Assembly: GCA_943349725.1 (NCBI GenBank)
Contig: CALQZP010000010.1
Span: 1-19,195 of the forward strand
Source: Candidatus Nomurabacteria bacterium
GTDB lineage: Bacteria; Patescibacteriota; Minisyncoccia; Phycocordibacterales; UBA10002
Direction of reading: 5' to 3'
Length of the DNA: 19,195 nt
Shown: piece by piece, positions 1 through 7,102 of the stretch
How the letters are laid out: each line of letters opens with the position of its first letter
Numbering within the stretch: the stretch's first letter is position 1
Translations under genes and position numbers: made by a program
The notes under the pieces: model-generated
Seen by the model: only the letters and a program-made list of their open reading frames with translations
The model's database searches: none
What the model was told of the DNA's origin: nothing

Positions 1-96
1 TTGTCGCAAGGTTCCCCGGTCTTCTCTATTGTAGAGATACGCCAGGTGTTTGCGTTCCTCAAGGCTTACATGACCGTAGTTTTTTGTGCTGTTCAT
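1..96 (-). CDS. IS30-like transposase, N-terminal fragment cut by window edge
   Basis: Reading the minus strand from an ATG at 96-94 gives 32 codons open to the window edge. The residues around GHVSLEERKHLAYLYN match the N-terminal helix-turn-helix start of IS30-family transposases, which typically open with a (H)LSLEER-type motif followed by a short recognition helix and a LRxIA-like segment; here the frame runs into GTLRQ at the edge. IS30 transposases are DDE enzymes of roughly 300-390 aa, so nearly all of the protein including the catalytic domain lies outside the window. The element's terminal inverted repeat should fall in 97-220, but I cannot fix it with one end only. No clear Shine-Dalgarno is visible before the ATG. 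Whether the copy is intact cannot be seen. Family call is by motif recognition only. Confidence 0.6.
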   Translation of the reverse strand, partial: MNSTKNYGHVSLEERKHLAYLYNREDRGTLRQ

Positions 97-221
97 ACAG
101 GTGATTATATGGCTAATCGCCTTGTACTACTTCAAAGGTAGCTGGAAGGCACAGGGCAACGGATATGTTATCCGAAAACGGCTCTGTTGACATGCGGTTG
201 AAAAAAGGAAAAAGGAAAAAT

Positions 222-2636
222 ATGAAAAAGCTCGGTTTGTTGGTAGTTCTCTCTGTTATGGTCGTTGGTTGTCTGCTCGCAAAGGCAGACATCCTAGTGG
301 AGCACACATGGACGAAGGAGGCGACAATCGCGCCTGAACGCGCAATTATTCCCTGCTTCGGCGTGAAAGTGACGAACACGGGCAAACAGTCGGTTACCGT
401 GTCCTTTACTCTGCAGGCACTCGGCAATTTTGTCGAGCCGTCTGACCCGTACGCATTTGCAAGGGTGCATCTGTATCAAGGCAACTTTCATCACGACCTG
501 TTCCCCCTGATTCGTCATCAATCAATGCATCTGACTGGCCATGTTGGTGCTGGGGAGACAGTTGAGTGTGGTTTTGCGCTTCGAATGGGCTTGGACCTGG
601 CTGAACAGGCCGGTTCAACGATTGGAATTGCTCTCACAGGTGTCCATGCAGGAGTCACGGCCTTTTCCAGCCTGCCGATTCAAGGTGCGATCCATACGGT
701 GAACGCTAGTCTTGAAATCGGCCGCTTGGCCATTTCACGTTCGGAAGCAATTCCAGATGGAAGTGTTCTCGGCCGAGCGCCTGCGCAGTCTTTGGGAGGG
801 TTTCGGATTGATAACGGCTTCGTCGAAGATGTTGTTACCACGACTCCTATGCAGTTTCTTCTGTGGGCAAGCGATAAGAGCGCAGTTATAACTAGTCTCT
901 ACCTTGTCGATGAACAGGGTCAGGCGGCTGCAGGTCCGGTTGACGCTCTTCCGTTGCTTGATGTGCTAGGAACAAACGACACGGGCTTTCTAGAATGCAT
1001 CTTCTCGGATGGAGTACGCATCCCAAAGGGTGGGAGGAATTTCACACTCAAGGGAAAAGTGTCTTCGGCGTCGCACAGCACTATAACAACATGGGCGTCT
1101 CGAGCCCAGCTTATTGGTATCGGTCAAGTGTACGGTTTCCTAATTTCCGACGACAATTCGGGAATGTGGTGGGTTCAAGGACCAACCATGACCATCCGCA
1201 ACCCGGAATTGAAGGTTAGCTTCATCCAAGGAAGCGGGAGCGGAGTTGCGGTAGCCGGTTCTCGGCAGGTAATTCTTGGAGAGTATGTCCTTGACGCGAC
1301 AGAGTCGAGCGAGGACATTAGAGTGGTAACACTCGGTGGCTCGTATAGCTTCGGTGGCGATGGAGGGGCAACTGACCTCACCAACCTCGGGCTCTATGAC
1401 GGGGCCACGGCGGTTACCACCGGTTCAAATCGCGTCAATCCGACTCAAACCGGACCACAGCGGTTTACGCTTGACGGAACTGGGATTATCGTAGCGAGAG
1501 GCACCGTGAGACACCTTCAACTGAGGTCGGACGTCAGGAGTGGCGTTATTCGGACAATGTACGTGTGGTGCGTAGATTCAACCGTAACATCGGCGGTTGG
1601 TCTACAAACCGCGCAAAACGCACTGGTCGCGGTTACCCCACCAAACTCTGTCGCATTTTTGGTAGTGCAGAGTGGCACGGTAACGATTCAAGACGACCTT
1701 CGGTCTCCGATACACACTATCGGCGGACGGGAGTTTCGGACTGACGTTGAGCTTCTGGGGTTTTCCCTAACAGCGTCAACGGAGCCGTTTGAGGTTAAAT
1801 CACTCACCTGTCGGATGACTGGCCTACCGGCAAGTCGTTTCGCGGACATCCTGACGGCGTTTGACTGGTGGTCAGTCAGACTGATGGTTGGAGACGCCCT
1901 CGTTAATTTTGGGAATTTTGTACCTAAACTTGAAAACGGCGGGGAAGGAATAGTATCAATCTACTTTGGTGACCTATCCGGACTGATGGTTCCCATAGGT
2001 ACAACACTCCGTCTGAAAGTTGTCATCGATGTTGATTTATGGCAACGACTGAAGACGGCCGATTCGCTCAAAACCTCGGTAGAAAGTTTGAGGCTTGTCG
2101 GATACAATTCGGGGAGGAACGTAGAAGCGGATACCTCTCTCTTGGCCGGAAGCACGGTGACCTTCCGTCGGGTTCCCCTAACACCGAGGATAGGGGATCT
2201 TACAGGCAACGGAATCATTGGCCCGGAAGATCTCGATGAGCTGGACTTTCAGCTACAGCACGTGCAGATGCTAAGCGAAAGGGCAGAGAGGGCAGGAAGT
2301 ACAACTACGCTCATCGCCGAGCAAATCGCCCTTGCACAAAGAATGCCCCAGGGTGATGTCTTCCCCGATTGGAGGATCAACGAATTGGACCGAAACGTCC
2401 TGCATCGGTATTTGCGAGGCGAGTTGCTAACTCTGCCGCTCGGAGATGCCAGCTTTGACTGGCGGTTGACGACGTTTGACATTACGCTCACGCGTGGACA
2501 CATTCTCGGCCGGGCGCCATCGTTCTACTCGCCGTACCAGAGCCGTCAGGTGGACATGCAAGGTGATGGCAGCGTGACCACACTCGATATCAGTCTGATG
2601 CGAAGGCTGATACTTGGAAACTACTATAATCCGTAG
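222..2636 (+). CDS. Secreted surface protein with C-terminal dockerin-like repeats
   Basis: An 804-aa exported protein. I chose ATG 222, not the longer frame from 165, because AAAGGAAAAA precedes it at proper spacing and it starts directly with a signal peptide (MKK, then a hydrophobic stretch to about residue 22). The signal could be lipoprotein type (VVGC around residue 17) or signal peptidase I type (AKA before Asp23). Residues about 60-650 are Thr/Ser/Val-rich beta-sandwich-like modules of the kind seen in CPR surface proteins, with phrases such as ATDLTNLGLYDGATAVTTG and FTLDGTGIIVARGTVRHL. Residues about 658-804 hold four dockerin-like half repeats starting at GDLTGNG, GDVFPDW, GDASFDW and VDMQGDG, each followed by a second Asp and a helix ending in LxRxIL-type residues. 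Dockerins bind cohesin modules through calcium loops; no cohesin is visible here. Role is probably cell-surface adhesion or scaffolding; the substrate is unknown. It is the only gene of its transcription unit in view. Confidence 0.8.
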   Translation: MKKLGLLVVLSVMVVGCLLAKADILVEHTWTKEATIAPERAIIPCFGVKVTNTGKQSVTVSFTLQALGNFVEPSDPYAFARVHLYQGNFHHDLFPLIRHQSMHLTGHVGAGETVECGFALRMGLDLAEQAGSTIGIALTGVHAGVTAFSSLPIQGAIHTVNASLEIGRLAISRSEAIPDGSVLGRAPAQSLGGFRIDNGFVEDVVTTTPMQFLLWASDKSAVITSLYLVDEQGQAAAGPVDALPLLDVLGTNDTGFLECIFSDGVRIPKGGRNFTLKGKVSSASHSTITTWASRAQLIGIGQVYGFLISDDNSGMWWVQGPTMTIRNPELKVSFIQGSGSGVAVAGSRQVILGEYVLDATESSEDIRVVTLGGSYSFGGDGGATDLTNLGLYDGATAVTTGSNRVNPTQTGPQRFTLDGTGIIVARGTVRHLQLRSDVRSGVIRTMYVWCVDSTVTSAVGLQTAQNALVAVTPPNSVAFLVVQSGTVTIQDDLRSPIHTIGGREFRTDVELLGFSLTASTEPFEVKSLTCRMTGLPASRFADILTAFDWWSVRLMVGDALVNFGNFVPKLENGGEGIVSIYFGDLSGLMVPIGTTLRLKVVIDVDLWQRLKTADSLKTSVESLRLVGYNSGRNVEADTSLLAGSTVTFRRVPLTPRIGDLTGNGIIGPEDLDELDFQLQHVQMLSERAERAGSTTTLIAEQIALAQRMPQGDVFPDWRINELDRNVLHRYLRGELLTLPLGDASFDWRLTTFDITLTRGHILGRAPSFYSPYQSRQVDMQGDGSVTTLDISLMRRLILGNYYNP

Positions 2637-2663
2637 TTTAGTGTTTGGTAGGATTATTTCACT

Positions 2664-2698
2664 CCGCAGAAGGAATTCATTCCTTCTGCGGTTTTTTT
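2664..2698 (+). terminator. Rho-independent terminator of the surface-protein gene
   Basis: CCGCAGAAGGAA (2664-2675) and TTCCTTCTGCGG (2680-2691) form a perfect 12-bp stem with a 4-nt TTCA loop, followed by seven T at 2692-2698. It lies 28 bp after the stop of the surface-protein gene and faces the convergent topA. Confidence 0.95.
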
Positions 2699-2705
2699 AT
2701 TTTCA

Positions 2706-2737
2706 TTTTCTACTATACTACGTAGTATAGTAGAAAA
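2706..2737. repeat. Perfect 32-bp palindrome between convergent genes
   Basis: TTTTCTACTATACTAC (2706-2721) is immediately followed by its exact reverse complement (2722-2737), with no loop. It lies 14 bp beyond the topA stop. On the minus strand it could act as a factor-independent stop for topA, but no U-run directly follows the stem, so an operator or repeat remnant is equally possible. Its core (ATACTA/TAGTAT) resembles the inverted repeat at 16098-16117. Confidence 0.75.
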
Positions 2738-2751
2738 AATTGGAGAAAGAT

Positions 2752-5049
2752 TTAGGCTTCTTTTTTCTTTTTAAAACTCCGAAAACCACGAGGCTTTTTT
2801 TCTTGAGCCAGCATTTCAAGTGCGCGGGGAAGTTCTATGAGATACGCGTCGTCGGGAGCCTTGATAGAACGGAAGTCGCCGTCGTGGACGACATAGGGTC
2901 CAAAGCGCCCCATGTTCGCCATAATTTCTTTTCCGCTGGTGGGGTGCACGCCAAGCACGCGCGGAAGTGATAAGAACTTGAGTGCGTCGGTAATGGTAAG
3001 TGTGGATACATCAAAAGCACGCGGAACGCTCGCGCGATGTAGCTTCGGCGCGTCTTTTTTCTTCGCGGTACCCTTCGAAGCCTTGCGCGAAGTAGGGCCT
3101 TTTTCCATTTGACCCACTTGTACATAGAAACCAAAGCGTCCATTGAGGAGGTACACATTTTCTCCCGTCTTAGGGTAGATACCAATTGGCTCATCAGGTT
3201 TTATCTCAACACCTTCTGCGCTAAGTGCTCCGGTACAGTCAGGGAAACGATCACAGGAAAGGAATTTTCCACCACGCCCAAGCTTCCACACCATTCCGGC
3301 ACCACAAAGGGGGCATTTGAATTCTTTCGGGGCAACTCCGAGCGTAGTCGCCTTGTCCAGCTTCTCTTTTGATTTTACGTCCTTATGAAATGGTGTATAG
3401 AAATCGGCAAGCGTTTTCGTGTAGTCGCGGGTTCCGATAGCAATCTCGTCCAGCTTGTCCTCCATATCGGCGGTAAAGGTGTCGCTGATATAGGAAGGGA
3501 AGTGCTCCTCCAAAAATCCGGAAACCACCATTCCCGTGTCGGTAGGCTTCAGTGAACGACTTTCCTTGGTGACATACTCACGCTGTTCAAGCGTACTCAT
3601 TATAGACGCAAAGGTGGACGGGCGACCGATACCGCGTTTCTCAAGTTCCTTAATAAGTCCCGCTTCGCTGTATCTCGGTGGCGGTTGCGTCTGCTTCTCC
3701 TCGGTCTTGAGCTTGAGGAGCGCGAGCGAGTCGCCTTTCGCTACCCTGGGAAGCTCCACGTCTTCTCCACGCGCCTCGGGGTCGGCTTGAAGCCATCCGG
3801 GGTAGGTCAGACGAACGCCGTTTGCGGAGAAATCAGGGATTTCTCCACCCCCTCCTGCCTGAGGAGGGGTGTCGAGTCTTCGAGACGGGGTGGTGGGAGT
3901 AACATTTGCCGTCACCTTGGTGCGAAGCATCTCCGCGTCGGGCATTTGGCTGGAAATGGTACGCTTCCAGATAAGGTCGTACAGCTTCTTTTGTTCCGGG
4001 TTAATTCCCGCATTTTCTTTTTCAACATGAGTCGGACGAATTGCCTCGTGTGCTTCCTGCGCGTTCTTGACCTTACCCGCGTACACACGAAGTAGGAGAG
4101 ATTCCTTTCCGAACTTCTTGGTAATCACCTGCGCGATTTGCTGTTTTGCCGACTCCGCGAGATTGGTAGAATCGGTACGCATATAGGTAATAAGTCCCGC
4201 TTCGTACAGCTTCTGCGCGACTGCCATGGTGCGACCTGGGGAAAAACCAAGACGCGTTGAGGCGACCTGCTGAAGGGTAGAGGTAATAAATGGCGCTTTT
4301 GGCGAGCGCTTTACGCTGGTTTCGGTCACGTCCACAACGCTCCAGCTTCCTTTGTCCCCCGCAGTAACGATGTCGTCAACTGTTTTCTTGTCGCGAGGTT
4401 CCTCACTGCAAGTAAGCAAAAGCTTTGCATCCGTTTTTGTTTTGGTATCGGCTGTAATGACCCAGAAAGTTTCGGGTTTGAACGCGAGTATTTCTCGCTC
4501 ACGCTCGGCGATGATGCGAAGCGCGGGGGATTGCACGCGTCCCGCAGAAAGGCCGTAGCGCACCTTCTTCCAAATAATACCCGAAAGGTCGTAGCCCACG
4601 AGACGATCCAGTACTCGGCGCGCTTCCTGTGCCCTGCGCAAATTCTGGTCAATTTCTCTCGGATGCTTGAGTGCCTCTTCAATCGCCTCCTTAGTGATTT
4701 CGTGATAGACGGCACGCTTGATAGGTGGCAGTTTTTTTCCAAGCTTATCCTTTAGTATCTCGGCCAAATGCCAAGAGATAGCTTCTCCCTCACGGTCGGG
4801 GTCGGTCGCGAGAATAATTTCACTCGCTTTCTTTGCCGAAGCGGATATTTCGTTCACCACTTCCTCTTTCTTTTTGACGATTTCATAGTGCGGAATAAAT
4901 CCACCCTTGATATCCAGGGCGGTCTTTTGGCTCTTGGGAAGATCACGTACGTGGCCCACAGACGCCTTCACGACATAGTCATCTCCCAAATATTTTCCAA
5001 TCGTCTTCGCTTTTGACGGTGATTCTACGATAAGTAGTTTGTAGGACAT
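2752..5049 (-). CDS. topA: DNA topoisomerase I (type IA)
   Basis: A 765-aa protein that relaxes negative supercoils through a 5'-phosphotyrosine intermediate. The TOPRIM domain is at the N-terminus (Glu9 in VESPSKAKTI; DPDREGE at 83-89). The active-site Tyr289 lies in GLITYMRTDSTN. A single four-cysteine zinc ribbon follows (Cys579, 582, 599, 605). Two topoisomerase C-terminal repeats come after it (NGRFGFYVQ near 636; MGRFGPYV near 713), with a basic Lys-rich tail. E. coli TopoI is 865 aa with three zinc fingers; one finger plus short repeats is common in reduced genomes. The ATG at 5049 starts exactly at the conserved N-terminus; no strong Shine-Dalgarno is seen. Residues about 384-404 are a Pro/Gly-rich insert encoded by a palindromic repeat (see 3838-3900). 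It lies downstream of dprA on the same strand, separated by an orphan gene and a terminator, so it probably has its own promoter in 5050-5250. Confidence 0.97.
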   Translation of the reverse strand: MSYKLLIVESPSKAKTIGKYLGDDYVVKASVGHVRDLPKSQKTALDIKGGFIPHYEIVKKKEEVVNEISASAKKASEIILATDPDREGEAISWHLAEILKDKLGKKLPPIKRAVYHEITKEAIEEALKHPREIDQNLRRAQEARRVLDRLVGYDLSGIIWKKVRYGLSAGRVQSPALRIIAEREREILAFKPETFWVITADTKTKTDAKLLLTCSEEPRDKKTVDDIVTAGDKGSWSVVDVTETSVKRSPKAPFITSTLQQVASTRLGFSPGRTMAVAQKLYEAGLITYMRTDSTNLAESAKQQIAQVITKKFGKESLLLRVYAGKVKNAQEAHEAIRPTHVEKENAGINPEQKKLYDLIWKRTISSQMPDAEMLRTKVTANVTPTTPSRRLDTPPQAGGGGEIPDFSANGVRLTYPGWLQADPEARGEDVELPRVAKGDSLALLKLKTEEKQTQPPPRYSEAGLIKELEKRGIGRPSTFASIMSTLEQREYVTKESRSLKPTDTGMVVSGFLEEHFPSYISDTFTADMEDKLDEIAIGTRDYTKTLADFYTPFHKDVKSKEKLDKATTLGVAPKEFKCPLCGAGMVWKLGRGGKFLSCDRFPDCTGALSAEGVEIKPDEPIGIYPKTGENVYLLNGRFGFYVQVGQMEKGPTSRKASKGTAKKKDAPKLHRASVPRAFDVSTLTITDALKFLSLPRVLGVHPTSGKEIMANMGRFGPYVVHDGDFRSIKAPDDAYLIELPRALEMLAQEKKPRGFRSFKKKKEA
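3838..3900 (-). repeat. Palindromic element inserted in frame within topA
   Basis: Between TopA residues about 384 and 404 the DNA has imperfect inverted repeats: CTCCACCCCCTCC / GAGGAGGGGTG forms a nearby stem, and CTCC-ACCCC on the left matches GGGGTGGTGGGAG on the right. The peptide made (PTTPSRRLDTPPQAGGGG) is low-complexity and unlike the short linker usually joining these two strands of TopA. It stays in frame. This resembles the in-gene palindromic elements known from Rickettsia, but the element itself is of a different sequence. Boundaries are approximate to a few bases. Confidence 0.7.
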
Positions 5050-5252
5050 CGCATTAGTAATATTTACCCCGTTAGATAGTCAGCATGCCGGATTTCGGTA
5101 AGGATTCTTTAAGGGTTGCACAAATTGTTGATTGAAGCAAGAAAAGTTAGTGAGGTTAACTATCTAACTGGGGACACGAAAGGAAAATCAAAAGCAAATC
5201 ACATTCACATTTTAGTATCTCTACAGAGGTCAAAATGCAGGTATAGTGATAT
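5050..5252 (-). other. Gene-free leader region upstream of topA
   Basis: From the topA start back to the minus-strand terminator at 5253-5287 I find no credible gene; the only long frame across it (to 5380) runs through the terminator hairpin. The region must hold the topA promoter on the minus strand, but I see no hexamer pair good enough to place it. Confidence 0.5.
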
Positions 5253-5287
5253 AAAAAAATGACCGCGGGGATAGAGATCCCCGCGGT
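5253..5287 (-). terminator. Rho-independent terminator on minus strand
   Basis: ACCGCGGGGAT (5262-5272) and ATCCCCGCGGT (5277-5287) make a perfect 11-bp GC-rich stem with an AGAG loop. Seven consecutive A on the plus strand (5253-5259) give a U-run 3' of the hairpin on minus-strand RNA. It ends a minus-strand transcript, either dprA plus the 109-aa gene or a small RNA starting just upstream, and isolates topA from them. Confidence 0.92.
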
Positions 5288-5395
5288 TCCGGTGTGACCA
5301 CGATTTGGACGAGTGCCCTGTGATAGCAGGGAAGCCTTCCTCCTCTCGAGCGTAGCTTTTACGCGCGCGCTCCTAGGCACGTCACAGCGAAATGC
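5288..5395 (-). ncRNA. Possible small structured RNA, or structured 3' UTR
   Basis: These 108 bases lie between the stop of the 109-aa gene and the strong minus-strand terminator. They contain several short stems: CCCTG/CAGGG (loop TGATAG), GGAAG/CTTCC, and GCGTA/TACGC nested near GAGCG/CGCTC. The longest frame across it would also translate through the terminator and resembles nothing. A short RNA ending at 5253 or simply the 3' end of the dprA mRNA would both fit. I do not recognise a known RNA family. Confidence 0.3.
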
Positions 5396-5725
5396 TTAAC
5401 ACGCGAATGAAAGAGCTCCAACGGTATGTGTCATTTTTTCGTGCTTGATTTTGAGAGCCAAGATACGAAAGGTTGCATCTGAAAACGGAAGCCAAGATAT
5501 TGCGCCAGTTTGGTCCCTTCTAAACATGCACACATACTTGAAATTGATTTCAGGCGGAGTGTACAGCACCACATCTCTGAAGTATGCCCAGCCAACTATG
5601 TGCCAGCCATCGAGCTCAAGCATATTCCGCGACGCCTCTATGTCACCGTTGTGGAGTTCTCTCGTAAAATCTGATGCCGGTAATTTACGGATGGCTTTTT
5701 CTGCTTCTGCGCGACTGATTTTCAT
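5396..5725 (-). CDS. Hypothetical protein, 109 aa
   Basis: I do not recognise this family. The predicted protein is soluble, with a charged helical N-terminus (residues 1-30, MKISRAEAEKAIRKLP) and an aromatic beta-like middle (GWHIVGWAYFRDVVLYTPP). There is no signal peptide, membrane segment or metal motif beyond two isolated cysteines. It lies 63 bp after the dprA stop on the same strand and before a terminator, so co-transcription with dprA is likely. The ATG at 5725 has no good Shine-Dalgarno, which is common in this window. The opposite-strand frame through here (5445-5966) also crosses the dprA end and is a shadow. Existence as a real gene is likely but not certain. Confidence 0.6.
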   Translation of the reverse strand: MKISRAEAEKAIRKLPASDFTRELHNGDIEASRNMLELDGWHIVGWAYFRDVVLYTPPEINFKYVCMFRRDQTGAISWLPFSDATFRILALKIKHEKMTHTVGALSFAC

Positions 5726-5788
5726 AGGTCATCGTGGGTGGTTGAGGTTTCGAATCTATGTGTACCCTAACACCAGAACTCTCCTCTT

Positions 5789-6658
5789 TCAAGTGAGATG
5801 CAGTTCTCCTCCGGTTTCTTTGATGAGACCTTTGAGCTCCATAATGGAGAGCAGGGCGTTTGCCTTGCCGATGGGGATAGCAAACTCGTCAACGAGGTCG
5901 TCACGAGACATCGAGTTCTGGAGAAGCTCAATGACCTTTTTCTCTTCTGCCGTGCAGTCGGAGTAATTGCGCACTACTTTTTCACTCGCTTTAAATCCGA
6001 GCGCTTCCCGAAGGTCGGCTGGGGAAGTAATCGGTGTGGCGCCCAGCTTAATGAGCATATGTGGGCCAGCGGAAGACGACGAAAAAATGGAGCCGGGCAC
6101 AGTGAAGACATCGCGGTTGTATTCGGTCGCAAACTTGGAGGTAATAAGGGCTCCGCTTTTTTGTTCGGCTTCAATCACGAGTACCGCATCCGAGAGACCG
6201 GCAAGAATACGGTTGCGTTGAGGAAAGCTCCATGCGGTTGCTTGGAATGTCGGCTCAAACTCCGACAAAAGCGCACCACCACTTTTTAAAATCTCTTCGG
6301 CAAGCCGTCGGTTGGTAGAAGGGTAGAGGACACTTCGGTCCAGTCCCGAACCTGGTACCGCAACGGTTGGGAGTTTCGCCGTAAGCGCCGAGCGGTGGGC
6401 GATAGCGTCAATTCCGAGCGCGAGTCCCGAAACTATGACAACGGGGTAGCCTGCAAGTCCTGCAATCAATGTTTCGGTTACTTCCTTTCCGTAGTTTGAG
6501 TATTTACGCGAACCAACGACTGCGAGCCATTTGTAGTCTTCGTCAGGAAGTGTGCCGTCTATATACAGCTTTTTCGGCGGGTCGGTAATTTCTTGAAGCC
6601 TCCTGGGAAATTTATTTGGAGATAGTTCCTTCATCTGGTACAGTTTATCACGAAACAC
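5789..6658 (-). CDS. dprA: DNA processing protein DprA/Smf
   Basis: A 289-aa protein that binds incoming single-stranded DNA during natural transformation and loads RecA. The Rossmann-like core shows GSRKYSNYG (49-57), SGLALGIDAIAH (77-88), VPGSGLDRSVLYP and FPQRNRILAGLSDAVLVIEA (145-164), all DprA hallmarks. A C-terminal winged helix (about 228-289, SRDDLVDEFAIPIGKANALLSIMELKGLI) is present. The N-terminal SAM-like domain of longer homologues is absent. The start is unclear: GTG at 6658 or ATG at 6634 (MKELSPNKF); the latter fits the usual 'LSxxxFPxxLxxIxxPPxxLY' opening equally well, and neither has a Shine-Dalgarno. Only 12 bp separate the GTG from the divergent 95-aa gene, so its promoter must lie inside that gene. 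DprA beside TopA is a common bacterial arrangement. Confidence 0.96.
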   Translation of the reverse strand: MFRDKLYQMKELSPNKFPRRLQEITDPPKKLYIDGTLPDEDYKWLAVVGSRKYSNYGKEVTETLIAGLAGYPVVIVSGLALGIDAIAHRSALTAKLPTVAVPGSGLDRSVLYPSTNRRLAEEILKSGGALLSEFEPTFQATAWSFPQRNRILAGLSDAVLVIEAEQKSGALITSKFATEYNRDVFTVPGSIFSSSSAGPHMLIKLGATPITSPADLREALGFKASEKVVRNYSDCTAEEKKVIELLQNSMSRDDLVDEFAIPIGKANALLSIMELKGLIKETGGELHLT

Positions 6659-6670
6659 GAAAGGATTGAC

Positions 6671-6958
6671 ATGAGCACATCAAAAGATTACAGAGTTATC
6701 GCGGAGTACCCACGCGTCCTCCACTATTCGGAACTTGGACCAGGGCAGTCACACCCAAATGATTATATACACCCCGAAAATGAAGTCCTGTGTGGTATGT
6801 CTCAGGATGAACATGCTTTGGACTTGCAGGAGAAAGTTGAAGGTTGGCACGACGATTTCACCCGAGCAGCTATGATCGTTGTCTCCAAAGATACTCTTCC
6901 AGTACCTACGTTGACCGGAGAGGATATCTACGAGTGTGAAGGGGGCGGTCCTCAATAA
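6671..6958 (+). CDS. Hypothetical protein, 95 aa
   Basis: Not recognised. The ATG at 6671 has one of the few convincing ribosome sites in the window (AAAGGA, 7 bases upstream), and the gene ends shortly before a strong terminator at 7001-7028, so it is a single-gene unit. The product is acidic and soluble, with several His and aromatic residues (RVLHYSELGPGQSHPNDYIH) and a Gly-rich end; no transmembrane segment. It is divergent from dprA with a 12-bp gap, so the two promoters and 5' ends must overlap coding sequence or the transcripts be nearly leaderless. Reality of the gene is supported by the ribosome site and terminator, not by any family match. Confidence 0.65.
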   Translation: MSTSKDYRVIAEYPRVLHYSELGPGQSHPNDYIHPENEVLCGMSQDEHALDLQEKVEGWHDDFTRAAMIVVSKDTLPVPTLTGEDIYECEGGGPQ

Positions 6959-7000
6959 TGAGTGTTTTTCTCGGCCCTTCCCACTTTGTGTCCCACGCAC

Positions 7001-7028
7001 GGCGAGCCACCCAAGGCTCGCCTTTTTT
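7001..7028 (+). terminator. Rho-independent terminator after the 95-aa gene
   Basis: GGCGAGCC (7001-7008) and GGCTCGCC (7015-7022) form an 8-bp stem with loop ACCCAA, followed by six T (7023-7028). Confidence 0.93.
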
Positions 7029-7069
7029 CTTGTCCACCTTTCCGAAAATAGACTTTTTCTATATACTAT

Positions 7070-7097
7070 CTACTAACTACCTACTACTAACTACCTA
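7070..7097. repeat. 14-bp tandem duplication before serS
   Basis: CTACTAACTACCTA occurs exactly twice, head to tail (7070-7083 and 7084-7097), ending 5 bp before the serS start. It takes the place where a ribosome binding site would be expected. Confidence 0.85.
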
Positions 7098-7102
7098 CTT
7101 TC

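Noticed and set aside
1..141. Plus-strand open frame ending at TAG 139 as a possible upstream gene end
   Set aside because: The opposite strand shows a recognisable IS30-type N-terminus in the same bases, and the plus frame resembles nothing.
3685..4095. 136-aa plus-strand frame in topA
   Set aside because: It is antisense to the TopA core and includes the palindromic insert; no independent support.
5156..5380. 74-aa minus-strand frame upstream of topA
   Set aside because: It reads through the 11-bp terminator hairpin and its U-run, and has no family or ribosome site.
5445..5966. 173-aa plus-strand frame
   Set aside because: It spans the 109-aa gene and the end of dprA on the opposite strand, and its sequence is Ser/Arg-rich shadow-like.
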